Assembly (NCBI RefSeq): GCF_900108275.1
Contig: NZ_FNVD01000009.1
Coordinates: forward strand, 62,001-126,000
Length of the DNA: 64,000 nt
Direction: 5' to 3'
Source: Jhaorihella thermophila
Lineage (GTDB): Bacteria > Pseudomonadota > Alphaproteobacteria > Rhodobacterales > Rhodobacteraceae
This document shows positions 37,436 to 45,067 of the stretch, in pieces. Each line of letters begins with the position of its first letter. Positions within the stretch are counted from its first letter, which is position 1. Under the pieces are notes generated by a model. That model was not told the DNA's origin. It saw only the letters and a list, made by a program, of their open reading frames with translations, and did no database searches. Made by a program: the position numbers and the translations under genes.

Positions 37436-39931
37436 TCACCTGTTTCTGTAAATTGCATGGCTGATGGCAAGCCGGGCGCCGACCTGGTCCAGTGCTTCTC
37501 CTTGCCATCGCTCGTCGAGCCCGAAAAGTTCCAGAATGCCTGTCCGGATCGGGGCGTCGTCCCGCTTCTTGAGGTTGCGGGCGATCTGGTAGCCGAGCCT
37601 GGCCATCCACGCATAGTCCGATGGCCGCGCATGACCGGCGGCCACCCTTCGCCGCGCATCGTCGATTGCCAGCACGCGATAGAGGAACGCGGTGGAAAGT
37701 CGCCCCTCGCGCAGCCATCGGTTCAAGGTCTCCGCGCGGTCGAGCGCCTCGGAAAATGCCTCCCAGGTAAGAGGAGTGTCTTCCAGTGCGCTGACGCGGT
37801 TTCGGCCTGCGGATTTTGCTGCCTCAAGCCGGTTTTCCGCTTCCCGCGCGGGGATCGAAATCGGGGTTCTGGGATCGAAAAGCGCAATGCCCAGAGAAAA
37901 GGTCAGATCGGGATTGCCGCCCGCGAACCGCTCGAAATCGCGCCGCAGCGTTCGTGCCAGTTCGAACCCCTGCCGCCAGGGGAGAACCAGCATGAAGTCG
38001 TCGCCGCCGGCATAGACGGTGTAGCTGTCCGGGAAATCGGTTCGCAGAAGATGTGGAAGTCGCAGCGTGAAATAGGCGTCCATCATCCGCGACAGGGCGG
38101 CGCTGCGCGCCACCGACCACCGGTCGCTCAGACCGCCGGCGAAGATGCGCCCCAACCGGTCCACATCGCCCTTCAGGAGCGCCAGCATTTCCCGCCCGAT
38201 GGGTTTGCCATTGACGATTTCGCGGGAATCCCGGGCCAGCGCTTGAAATGTCTTGATATGGCCTGCTTCGACGTCCTCGAGATCGGCGTAAGGGCCGATG
38301 TCGTCACCGAAACGCGCCACCCATGCCGGCCCAGGCCTCAGCGGGGCAGGCCTGTGTGGCGCGGGGTCGAGCATCCACCGCCAGCCGGTCCCGCGGTCAT
38401 GCCGTGTTTCGCCTTCTCCAGAAGGCAGGAGATAGTCATGAGACAAAAGCTTCGCGGACATCTCGCCAAGACCGCCCCGGTCGGAAATGACCACGGCACG
38501 CGATCTCGGCAGCCTGTCCCCCAGCGCCGCTTCGCCCGCGCACGCCGCGCACAGACCTTCTTTGCCGGCAGGGCGAACGCCGCAGGTTCCGCAAGCGCCT
38601 TCGGCAGAGAAGGTTGCGTCCACCACTCCGTGCGCGGCCTGTCCCGCCAAGAGTTGCAGCTTGGCAATCTCGGCGGCCACGCCGATGCCGCCACGCACCT
38701 TGCCGATACGCTCGGCTCCAGTGGAGTCGTCGGACGGACCGGATACGAGGTCGTCGCAGACAAACGGATCGGAGAGCGCCAGGCCAAGGGCGAGATCGCC
38801 GCTGTACTGGTCCACGAACCAGCTGTCGAACCGGGCGCGCATACCCTTCAGGATTTTGTCTGCCTCGTCCAGATTGGGAACCAGAACCAGGAACCGCCCG
38901 CCAGCCGTCTGAAGCGCCGCGCTCATCGGCATGTCAAACGCCCGAAGGGTTTCGCGCACGCACGCATCGGCGATCAGCTGAAACCGCAGCGACCGGCCGC
39001 GAAGCGTCTTGTTCAGCCCCTTCACGCCTTCGCTCTGAAGACGGAACAAGGTCGATTGCAGCCCCGACAGATCGCCCACGACAAAGCGGAAGGCCGGAAC
39101 CTCCCGGTCGGCCAGGGCGGACGGGTCCGACAGTTTTCTCCGAGACTGGTGGAAACGGAAAAGCGCCGAGGCAAAAGCCGCCACCGCATGCGAATGGTCG
39201 TGCAGCGACACGTCCGGTTGATCGACCGTCGAGGACGGCACCGACCACAGGAAACGCTCGGACAGCGACAACACCGCCTCTTCGAACGCCACCGGGTCGG
39301 CGGCACACCGACGCGCGGCCTCGTTCCATGCCGTCTTGAAGCCGTCCCACAGGGCGGAATAGCCTTTCTCGACATCTTCGCCCCTCACTTCTGCGGCAGG
39401 CAGGATCGCGTCGGGCGTCAGCTCCTGCGGCAGGTGGTGGCCACGCCTGGCGCCCCGCTCGCCAAGCCGGATATTCGTTGTCATGGCCTCGATCGGCGTG
39501 CGACGGAAACGTTCACGCGCGGGACCGCTGTCCCGCCAGGCCGCTTCCTGCTCGCTGTCCCGGGCCTTTCTTTCGAACCCGGCCGCCATCCTGTCAGCGA
39601 GCGCCACCAGAATCGACAGGGCCAGCTGCGGCTGAACCCTGTAGTCCTGAAGCGGACGGTGATGAAAAACGGCAAGGTTGCGGACCCGGCTTCTGTCGAT
39701 GCCTTCGGGCCAGATCAGATCTCCGGTTTCGCACTGATCGAAAAACCAGTCGCTCCACAAGGCATGCCAATGGCTGGCCCGGCCATCCCGGGTCGGCAGG
39801 ACATCGGACTGCCGGTCGAGCAGATCTTGCGGCAATCCGCCTCTGACCGCTCTCTGGATCAGTTTTCCAATGTCATGCAGAAGGCCGGCCAAGGCGACTT
39901 CGTGAACCGTGGGCAGGCTGCGATTGGTCAA
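37436..39931 (-). CDS. csm1: Cas10/Csm1, signalling subunit
   Basis: 831 residues from a TTG at 39931: GGAGG follows the upstream stop (TGA) directly and stands 6 bases before this codon, whereas the longer frame from 39991 overlaps the previous gene by 50 bases. HD nuclease motif LLHDIGK (H19, D20), a zinc ribbon CGTCG..CAAC, and the cyclase motif YAGGDDF (GGDD at 642-645) are all intact. It should make cyclic oligoadenylate from ATP when target RNA is bound and may cut DNA through the HD domain. Confidence 0.93.
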   Translation of the reverse strand: MTNRSLPTVHEVALAGLLHDIGKLIQRAVRGGLPQDLLDRQSDVLPTRDGRASHWHALWSDWFFDQCETGDLIWPEGIDRSRVRNLAVFHHRPLQDYRVQPQLALSILVALADRMAAGFERKARDSEQEAAWRDSGPARERFRRTPIEAMTTNIRLGERGARRGHHLPQELTPDAILPAAEVRGEDVEKGYSALWDGFKTAWNEAARRCAADPVAFEEAVLSLSERFLWSVPSSTVDQPDVSLHDHSHAVAAFASALFRFHQSRRKLSDPSALADREVPAFRFVVGDLSGLQSTLFRLQSEGVKGLNKTLRGRSLRFQLIADACVRETLRAFDMPMSAALQTAGGRFLVLVPNLDEADKILKGMRARFDSWFVDQYSGDLALGLALSDPFVCDDLVSGPSDDSTGAERIGKVRGGIGVAAEIAKLQLLAGQAAHGVVDATFSAEGACGTCGVRPAGKEGLCAACAGEAALGDRLPRSRAVVISDRGGLGEMSAKLLSHDYLLPSGEGETRHDRGTGWRWMLDPAPHRPAPLRPGPAWVARFGDDIGPYADLEDVEAGHIKTFQALARDSREIVNGKPIGREMLALLKGDVDRLGRIFAGGLSDRWSVARSAALSRMMDAYFTLRLPHLLRTDFPDSYTVYAGGDDFMLVLPWRQGFELARTLRRDFERFAGGNPDLTFSLGIALFDPRTPISIPAREAENRLEAAKSAGRNRVSALEDTPLTWEAFSEALDRAETLNRWLREGRLSTAFLYRVLAIDDARRRVAAGHARPSDYAWMARLGYQIARNLKKRDDAPIRTGILELFGLDERWQGEALDQVGARLAISHAIYRNR

Positions 39932-39941
39932 GAATGCCTCC

Positions 39942-40991
39942 TCAGTGAATCCTGATCTCTCCTGGCGCCAGCGCGATGCGATAGACGGCATGCGACCGGG
40001 GGCCGAAGCGGTCCACCAGCTTGCCGCCGCCCGGTCGAATGGCGCAATCCCGGGCCAGGGCGTTCACCCGCGAGACCTTCTCCTCAACCCATTCGCCCTC
40101 CAGCGGATCGGTCAGGGCGAGGTCTCTCGCGCGCGGCATTTCGCGGTAATGACGCAGAAAGGCCTCCCGCGGTGTTTCCGTCCGCGATATGCCCCCCTGT
40201 CCGGCAATCCGCGCCTCGGCGACCATCGACAGGAACGCCAGCGGCATCGGGGGCCAGACATGGCCTTCGCCATCCCAGGTCAGACTCGACGACGAGCGGT
40301 CGATGACAAGCCTCGGCGCGCTGTCGGCGCCACGGATCGCCTCTTCGAATGCGGTCGGCGCGTCGAAACCGTCGCGAAGATTCGGGCCCAGTCTCGGAAA
40401 CGGCAGTTCCAGCAGGCGGATGCGCACCGCCGAGGCATCTATCGCCCGCCCGTCGCGGCCGAACAGCTTTCTCGGCTGCGGGGAAGGAAAGAAGAAATCT
40501 GACCCGACGACGCCTTCGGGCTCGACAAGGACATGCGACAGACGATCCTGCGCGCGGCCGTGCAACGCCATGAGGATGCCCAGTATCGCGGCGGCCGGCT
40601 TGCGCCCTCCGGCAATCGAAACATGCAGGGCGACATCGGGCTGCGAGGTGAGATCCCGCACCAGCCGCGCCGCGCCCGCGGCGAACAGCGCCAGGGACCG
40701 CGCCGCGTCCATGTCGCCGCTGTCGCTGTCGATCTCCACGATTTCCGCCCGACCGGCCAGCGCGTCGGCGCCGGCCACGTCCCAGGCGCGCCCCCAGGCT
40801 GCGATCTGGCCGGAGACCGGATCCGTCAGATGGTCGCGCACCGCCTCGGCTCCGCGCCGCGTCGTCAGCAGGATCAGCCGCGAAGGCAGCGCCTTGCCCG
40901 CTTCGCGCAGCGCGTGCAGGGTTTCGGTCACCACCTGCGGCGACAGACCGACCGAGACCAGAAGGACAGTATCGGGGACCGGCTCAGGCAT
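39942..40991 (-). CDS. CARF-domain protein, TIGR02584/Cas_NE0113-like
   Basis: 349 residues from the ATG at 40991, overlapping cas6 by 8 bases; a 32-codon upstream extension is inside cas6. It has TVLLVSVGLSPQVVTETLHAL and LILLTTRRGAEAV, then HVSIAGGRKPAAAILG, the CARF signature of the NE0113 group (PF09623), with a winged-helix-like C-terminal part. No convincing HEPN motif is seen. Members are candidate cyclic-oligoadenylate sensors or ring nucleases. It stands between cas6 and csm1. Confidence 0.8.
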   Translation of the reverse strand: MPEPVPDTVLLVSVGLSPQVVTETLHALREAGKALPSRLILLTTRRGAEAVRDHLTDPVSGQIAAWGRAWDVAGADALAGRAEIVEIDSDSGDMDAARSLALFAAGAARLVRDLTSQPDVALHVSIAGGRKPAAAILGILMALHGRAQDRLSHVLVEPEGVVGSDFFFPSPQPRKLFGRDGRAIDASAVRIRLLELPFPRLGPNLRDGFDAPTAFEEAIRGADSAPRLVIDRSSSSLTWDGEGHVWPPMPLAFLSMVAEARIAGQGGISRTETPREAFLRHYREMPRARDLALTDPLEGEWVEEKVSRVNALARDCAIRPGGGKLVDRFGPRSHAVYRIALAPGEIRIH

Positions 40992-41907
40992 CGGGCACGA
41001 TCTCCACCTGCCCAAGACCCATGCTCGTTCCCTTGCCCAGATGCATTGCAGGAAGCCAGCGCGCCAACTCACCGATGCCCGGCGCATCCGCGAAATCCAC
41101 CGAGACCTCGCCCACTATGCCGCCGATCGCCTGTCGGGCCTTCTGGCGTGCCGAACGGCGCACCAGCTTGCGCCAGCGCAGGTTGCGGTCCACGATGCGC
41201 ACGGCGTCCGCCTCGGCCGACAGTGCCGCGAAATCCAGCGCATCGGCGCCTTGGCCGTGGAACGTCGCCATCAGCCCGACCCGCCGCAGGATCGCGCGGC
41301 CCAGCGTCGGCCCGTCCAGCGTTCCGGCATCCACCGGCCGCCCCTGCCGGGTCAGACGAACCGGTGTCACGAAAACCATGCGCACCCGCTCGGGCAGCGG
41401 CGGGGGATCCTCGGCGGGCGCGGGAAGCGGATAGCCCTGCTCCGGCGTCCGGGCCGCCTGACCGGCAACCGCGATCTCGCGCAGGGCGAACCGCGTGCGG
41501 TCGGGGCCGAAACCGCGCGCCGCGGCCTCTTCGACCGCGCGCGCGACAAAGGGCGCATCGGCCAGCGCCGCCCCGAACAGAGTCATCCGGAAATCGATCC
41601 GCTCGACGGGCTCTCCGCGCCGGTCGCGCAGATTTCCCCGCAGGACGAACGGGTGCGGCGCGCGCCGATAGCGGCCCTCGGCCGCCCAGTCCGACCGGGT
41701 CTCGAACAGACGCACATACATGCAGCCCGATTCCAGCGGGCACCCGGCGCAATCCCGCTGCCGCATCACGCAGACAAGCCGCCGCAGCGCATGTCCGAAC
41801 CCGCCCCGCAACATCGATCCGTCGAAGGCCGGGGCCCGGAACGGCGCCTGCGGTTCAAGCGAGAATCTGATCCATCCGGTCTGCACGTCAAGCATGTGCC
41901 ACACCAT
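40984..41907 (-). CDS. cas6: Cas6-family pre-crRNA endoribonuclease
   Basis: 307 residues (ATG 41907; an ATG 4 codons in, at 41895, is equally possible). RAMP fold with MLRGGFGHALRRLVCV, cysteines in DCAGCPLESGC near the N terminus, and the C-terminal glycine-rich loop HLGKGTSMGLGQVEI of the PF10040 Cas6 group. It should cut the repeat RNA 8 bases before its 3' end, leaving an AUUGAGAC handle. First gene of the operon, divergent from the array. Confidence 0.85.
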   Translation of the reverse strand: MVWHMLDVQTGWIRFSLEPQAPFRAPAFDGSMLRGGFGHALRRLVCVMRQRDCAGCPLESGCMYVRLFETRSDWAAEGRYRRAPHPFVLRGNLRDRRGEPVERIDFRMTLFGAALADAPFVARAVEEAAARGFGPDRTRFALREIAVAGQAARTPEQGYPLPAPAEDPPPLPERVRMVFVTPVRLTRQGRPVDAGTLDGPTLGRAILRRVGLMATFHGQGADALDFAALSAEADAVRIVDRNLRWRKLVRRSARQKARQAIGGIVGEVSVDFADAPGIGELARWLPAMHLGKGTSMGLGQVEIVPDA

Positions 41908-42239
41908 ACGAAAACACGATATGGGCGCAAGAGCGTATCGTGTCGAGACAAGCTTGTCGTCGCCGGCCCGATGAGTATGGGGGTGAGGATGGGCTTGTCA
42001 GACCGGTCCTGGCGGACTAGCCTCTGGGCAGCCCGGGCGGCCGGGCGATCGCGTCCGGGCGGAAGGCTCCGGAACAAGGGCGGAAAATCTTTCGCAGTTC
42101 GGCGTGATCGGCTCTTTGAAAACAAAGGATTTTTTCCGGCGATGGAGGTGCTTTTCCGTCACAAGTCCGGCGAGTCGCGGACGTTTTCGCAATTCGTCCG
42201 AAAACCTCTTTGGCAACAGTCACTTGCCAGGGGGGGTCA
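41908..42239. promoter_or_regulatory. CRISPR leader and divergent cas promoter region
   Basis: 332 bases without a gene between cas6 and the first repeat. Close to cas6 lies a perfect 8-bp inverted repeat, ACACGATA (41914-41921) and TATCGTGT (41936-41943), a good candidate operator for the cas operon. The half nearer the array is A/T-richer (TTTGAAAACAAAGGATTTTTTCC-like tracts around 42112-42136) as leaders usually are. Confidence 0.6.
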
Positions 42240-42917
42240 GTCGAAAGACATGCCCCGCTTCCAAGGGGATTGAGACGCCCTAAGCAACTGAATGATTCTG
42301 CGCGTGGTCGGTCGAAAGACATGCCCCGCTTCCAAGGGGATTGAGACGTGCCGAGGTGCGTGACGTCGAAGTCGGCCTCGGTCGAAAGACATGCCCCGCT
42401 TCCAAGGGGATTGAGACAGCTTGTGGAGTTTGTGCGGCCGGTGCAGTCGTGGTCGAAAGACATGCCCCGCTTCCAAGGGGATTGAGACCGCTCCATGGCC
42501 TCTATGGCCATTTCGTATCCGTCGAAAGACATGCCCCGCTTCCAAGGGGATTGAGACTGATTTGAATTTTTTGAGCGCGCAATCTCAATGCGGTCGAAAG
42601 ACATGCCCCGCTTCCAAGGGGATTGAGACGGCTGCGTCAAGAGCCTGCGAAGCGGGAATTTCCGTCGAAAGACATGCCCCGCTTCCAAGGGGATTGAGAC
42701 CGGTAGTCCTCGTGGATCAACGTCTCACCGTATTTCGTCGAAAGACATGCCCCGCTTCCAAGGGGATTGAGACGCCGCGAACGCGGCAGCTGCACTTTCC
42801 AAGGCCCGTCGAAAGACATGCCCCGCTTCCAAGGGGATTGAGACTCCACGTCGGCCTGCGAAAACTCGTCTAGGAAGAACGTCGAAAGACATGCCCCGCT
42901 TCCAAGGGGATTGAGAG
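42240..42917 (+). CRISPR. CRISPR array, 10 repeats of 37 bases and 9 spacers
   Basis: Repeat starts: 42240, 42311, 42381, 42452, 42521, 42593, 42664, 42737, 42808, 42881. Each begins GTCGAAAGACATG and ends GGGGATTGAGAC, with an internal CCCC..GGGG pairing. Spacers are 34, 33, 34, 32, 35, 34, 36, 34 and 36 bases. Repeats 1-9 are identical; the tenth ends in G instead of C. The ATTGAGAC end resembles the ATTGAAAC 5' handle of type III crRNA, so the array is transcribed on the plus strand away from the cas operon, with the degenerate repeat distal. Confidence 0.97.
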
Positions 42918-43141
42918 GCGCTGATGTTCCGCACGCCAAGGTAGGTGCAATGCACCGCGAAGCCCTCGCCGCCGTCAATCCGCGCTACCATCGCGGGCAG
43001 GCGCGTGCCGGTGGGGTGCGGTGCCGCTTCGTAAAAGCGGATCGTCGCGCCATCGGGCAGATCAAGGTAGCGGTTGCGCAGGTAGGTTTGCACCAGCGTG
43101 CCGCGCGCGGGCTTGCGCTCGGGCCGGTCATGAGCATAGCT
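42918..43141 (-). pseudogene. Fragment of a phage/plasmid primase-like gene (DUF7146/Toprim type)
   Basis: On the minus strand a frame reads KPARGTLVQTYLRNRYLDLP, then AAPHPTGTRLPAMVARIDGG and FAVHCTYL, the pattern found in the N-terminal part of DUF7146 primase/helicase proteins. It is cut off exactly at the end of the last CRISPR repeat (42917) and limited upstream by a TGA at 43142-43144. Only about 70 residues remain. The family call is from memory of the motif. Confidence 0.5.
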
Positions 43142-43239
43142 TCAGGCCTGTGTCCTGGCCCTCCTTGCTTGGACTTGGGTGTCCGGTCAAAATAAGGGCC
43201 GGTTCACGGGCCTTGGAAATTGGCGATACGGGGAACGGG

Positions 43240-43550
43240 ATGAAGATCAAGACAAAGGAAGTTCGCATCGCCAAAGGCGTATCGCAAACTGAACTGGCAA
43301 AACGGACCGGCCTATCCCGGCCATATCTCTCACAACTTGAAAGCGGTGTACGCAACCTTTCCGCGCGACACCAGGCCAAGATCGCGGAGCCCTCGGCGTC
43401 GATGCTCGGGAATTGATCGACTTCCGCGCGCCCGACCCGTCTGACGAGGATCTTATCCTGGCGGCGTTTCGGACACTGAAGCCAGAGCAGCGTCGAGCAT
43501 GGCTCGACATGGCGCGGGTAGCGATCGGCCAAATCGACCGCGACGCATGA
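43240..43550 (+). pseudogene. XRE-family HTH regulator, frameshifted
   Basis: From ATG 43240: EVRIAKGVSQTELAKRTGLS and RPYLSQLESGVRNLSARHQAKIAE, a classic XRE helix-turn-helix. At 43386-43393 (GGAGCCCT) one missing base puts the ribosome into another frame, which ends after 58 residues. Restoring a G gives ALGVDARELIDFRAPDPSDE and PEQRRAWLDMARVAIGQID to the TGA at 43548-43550, about 103 residues in all. It may have controlled the neighbouring CRISPR or mobility genes. Confidence 0.7.
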
Positions 43551-43814
43551 ACGGGCGATTCTGCTGGGCGCTCATTACGCTGCAGCAGCATGCGAAATCA
43601 CCCCGCCGCAACCCGATTCTCGCGCTATCCGGCGGCCGATAGCCCATCATGTTTGACGTAAGCGCCTCTACTCGATCAGCCGATACAAGGCATATCGGCT
43701 GAATCGGATGGGCCTGCTCAATTTCTACAAGATTGGATGGCTCGTCTCTGGTGGGGGAGACCGAGGTCGAGGCGTCGATCGAGTCCGACGCGATGCAGGC
43801 GTAGCGCGCACCAC
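43551..43814. other. Island right-end stretch with a strong inverted repeat
   Basis: No supported gene between the XRE remnant and the arm repeat. A perfect 9-bp inverted repeat, CAGCCGATA and TATCGGCTG with a 7-base spacer, lies at 43677-43701; it has no T tract and may be an operator. A short frame ending GETEVEASIESDAMQA with TAG near 43805 looks protein-like but has no start. Confidence 0.45.
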
Positions 43815-43837
43815 ATGGGGGCCAGAATGGGGGCCGG
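43815..43837 (+). repeat. Right copy of the 23-bp integrase arm-like direct repeat
   Basis: Identical over 23 bases to 25412-25434 (two ATGGGGGCC units separated by AGA), same orientation, and also preceded by GTAGCG 8 bases upstream. It is 54 bases inside the tRNA-Leu end. Confidence 0.75.
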
Positions 43838-43855
43838 ATCGCCTCGGCCCTTTTT
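43831..43855 (+). terminator. Terminator at the right end of the island
   Basis: GGGCCG, an 8-base loop, CGGCCC, then TTTTT. The stem uses the last bases of the arm repeat. It would stop plus-strand transcription before the antisense tRNA gene. Confidence 0.7.
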
Positions 43856-43891
43856 GTTCCCGAGAATTTTCATGTAGTTACCAGAGAATAA

Positions 43892-43976
43892 TGGTGCGGG
43901 CGGTGGGACTCGAACCCACACGGGCCAGGCCCTTCGGATTTTAAGTCCGATATGTCTACCATTCCATCACGCCCGC
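43892..43976 (-). tRNA. tRNA-Leu (anticodon UAA)
   Basis: On the minus strand GCGGGCG begins the gene at 43976 and pairs with CGCCCGC near the 3' end, followed by A and an encoded CCA at 43892-43894. The anticodon stem-loop TCGGACT-TAA-AATCCGA gives UAA. A long variable arm (GAAGGGCC..GGCCC) marks a class II tRNA, and GGTTCGAGTCC is the T-loop. 85 bases with CCA. It is the presumed attachment site of the island. Confidence 0.95.
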
Positions 43977-44031
43977 ACGCGCCCCGGGTCGGTGCCGGGT
44001 GCGGCATCTCTAACCGCTGCAACGGGCAAGC

Positions 44032-45060
44032 TCAATCGGCTTTGCCGCCCTCGTCTCCGCTGATCGCGGCGCGGATCTCTCCGACACCCAGGCACGCCGG
44101 CCCGCCCGACTCGGCGCGGCGCACCAGTCCCGCGACCGCCCGGCAGATCGGCGTCGGCACGCCGTGACGCGCGCCCAGCGCGATGATCCGGCCTTGAAGG
44201 CTGTCGATCTCGGTCGGCCGGCGCTGCATCAGATCGTGGGCCATCGAACTGCGCGCCTCGGCGTCGATGGTCAGCGCACGGGCGGCGATGCGCGCAAACA
44301 GGAAGGTGGGCAGGCACAGCAGGCGCGGCGTGAGCCACAGCGGAATCGGCGTGGCGGGCTTCGCGGGGATGCCTGCGGCAGCCAGCACCGCCAGCGCCTC
44401 GGCCATCTGGTCGGCCATCAGCCGCCGCCAGTCGCGGTCCATCAGCTGGGCGCGCAACGGCAGGCCCGACAGCGCGTTGAGCGCGTTGTTGAGGTTCATC
44501 AGCAGCTTGCCCCACTGGATCGCGGCGATCTCGGGGCTTTCGGAGACGGGCAGCCCGTTGACGGAGAGAAGCCCGGCCAGCCCCCCCTGCCCCGCGCCGA
44601 TCACGATGTCGCCCGAGCTTGCCCGGTGCCAGCGGCCCGGACCCGCCGGCACCACGTTGAAGGGCACCATGCCCGCGCGCACGTCGCGCCCGGGAAGCGC
44701 CGCGCGCAGGAGGTCGGCATTTTCCACCCCGTTCTGGAGGCTCACCACCACCGCGACCGGCGGCGCGTGATCGGCGATCAGCCGGGCCATGTCGGGGGTG
44801 GCGGGGGTCTTGACCGTGACCAGCACCACGTCGGCCCCGGTCAGGCCGGCGGGATCCTCGGTCAGGGCCAGCCGGTCGGCGGGCAGGCGGACATCGAGCC
44901 CCGCGAAATCCGTCAGATGCAGACCCTGCGCCCGAATGTCGTCGAGGATCCGCGCCCGCCCAAGAAGCGTGACGCGATGCCCGCCCGCCGCCATCAGGCC
45001 GCCGACGAAACAGCCGATGCTGCCCGCGCCGGCGACCACGATATGGGACGAGCCGGGCAT
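44032..45060 (-). CDS. 2-dehydropantoate 2-reductase family protein
   Basis: 342 residues. NADP site IVVAGAGSIGCFVGG, then VLVTVKTPATPDMARLI and VVSLQNGVENADLLRA, and the catalytic lysine region WGKLLMNLNNALNALSG, as in PanE/ApbA enzymes. The activity is NADPH reduction of ketopantoate or a related 2-oxo acid. Longer than E. coli PanE by about 40 residues. It starts 7 bases after argF, so it may be co-transcribed with argD-argF. Confidence 0.85.
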   Translation of the reverse strand: MPGSSHIVVAGAGSIGCFVGGLMAAGGHRVTLLGRARILDDIRAQGLHLTDFAGLDVRLPADRLALTEDPAGLTGADVVLVTVKTPATPDMARLIADHAPPVAVVVSLQNGVENADLLRAALPGRDVRAGMVPFNVVPAGPGRWHRASSGDIVIGAGQGGLAGLLSVNGLPVSESPEIAAIQWGKLLMNLNNALNALSGLPLRAQLMDRDWRRLMADQMAEALAVLAAAGIPAKPATPIPLWLTPRLLCLPTFLFARIAARALTIDAEARSSMAHDLMQRRPTEIDSLQGRIIALGARHGVPTPICRAVAGLVRRAESGGPACLGVGEIRAAISGDEGGKAD

Positions 45061-45067
45061 GGCGCCG

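Larger units (their letters stand above)
25279..43903. mobile_element. Genomic island at tRNA-Leu(UAA) carrying a type III-A CRISPR system
   Basis: The right edge is the 3' end of the tRNA-Leu gene (43892 onward). A 12-base identical copy of that end (TGGTGCGGGCGG, 16 of 17 bases if extended) lies at 25279-25295. Just inside both edges is the same 23-base arm-like sequence, and an integrase gene lies next to the left one. The ten-copy intergenic element of the chromosome is absent between the edges. The contents are mobile or defence genes. Island status is inferred; the precise core needs comparison with a strain lacking it. Confidence 0.7.

Noticed and set aside
37031-39955. A 974-codon open frame on the plus strand opposite csm1
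   Set aside because: It is a high-GC shadow. The minus strand carries HD, zinc-ribbon and GGDD motifs in order, and the plus frame has no recognisable domain.
39932-39991. Longer csm1 start at 39991
   Set aside because: It would overlap the upstream CARF gene by 50 bases, whereas TTG 39931 has GGAGG at the right distance directly after that gene's stop.
41914-41943. Terminator at the ACACGATA/TATCGTGT dyad
   Set aside because: No T tract follows on either strand and it lies in a promoter region, so an operator is more likely.
42341-42873. Open frames on both strands across 42.0-43.0 kb with repeated segments such as RKTCPASKGIET or SQSPWKRGMSFD
   Set aside because: They are translations of the CRISPR repeats and spacers; the repetition follows the 70-73 base array period.
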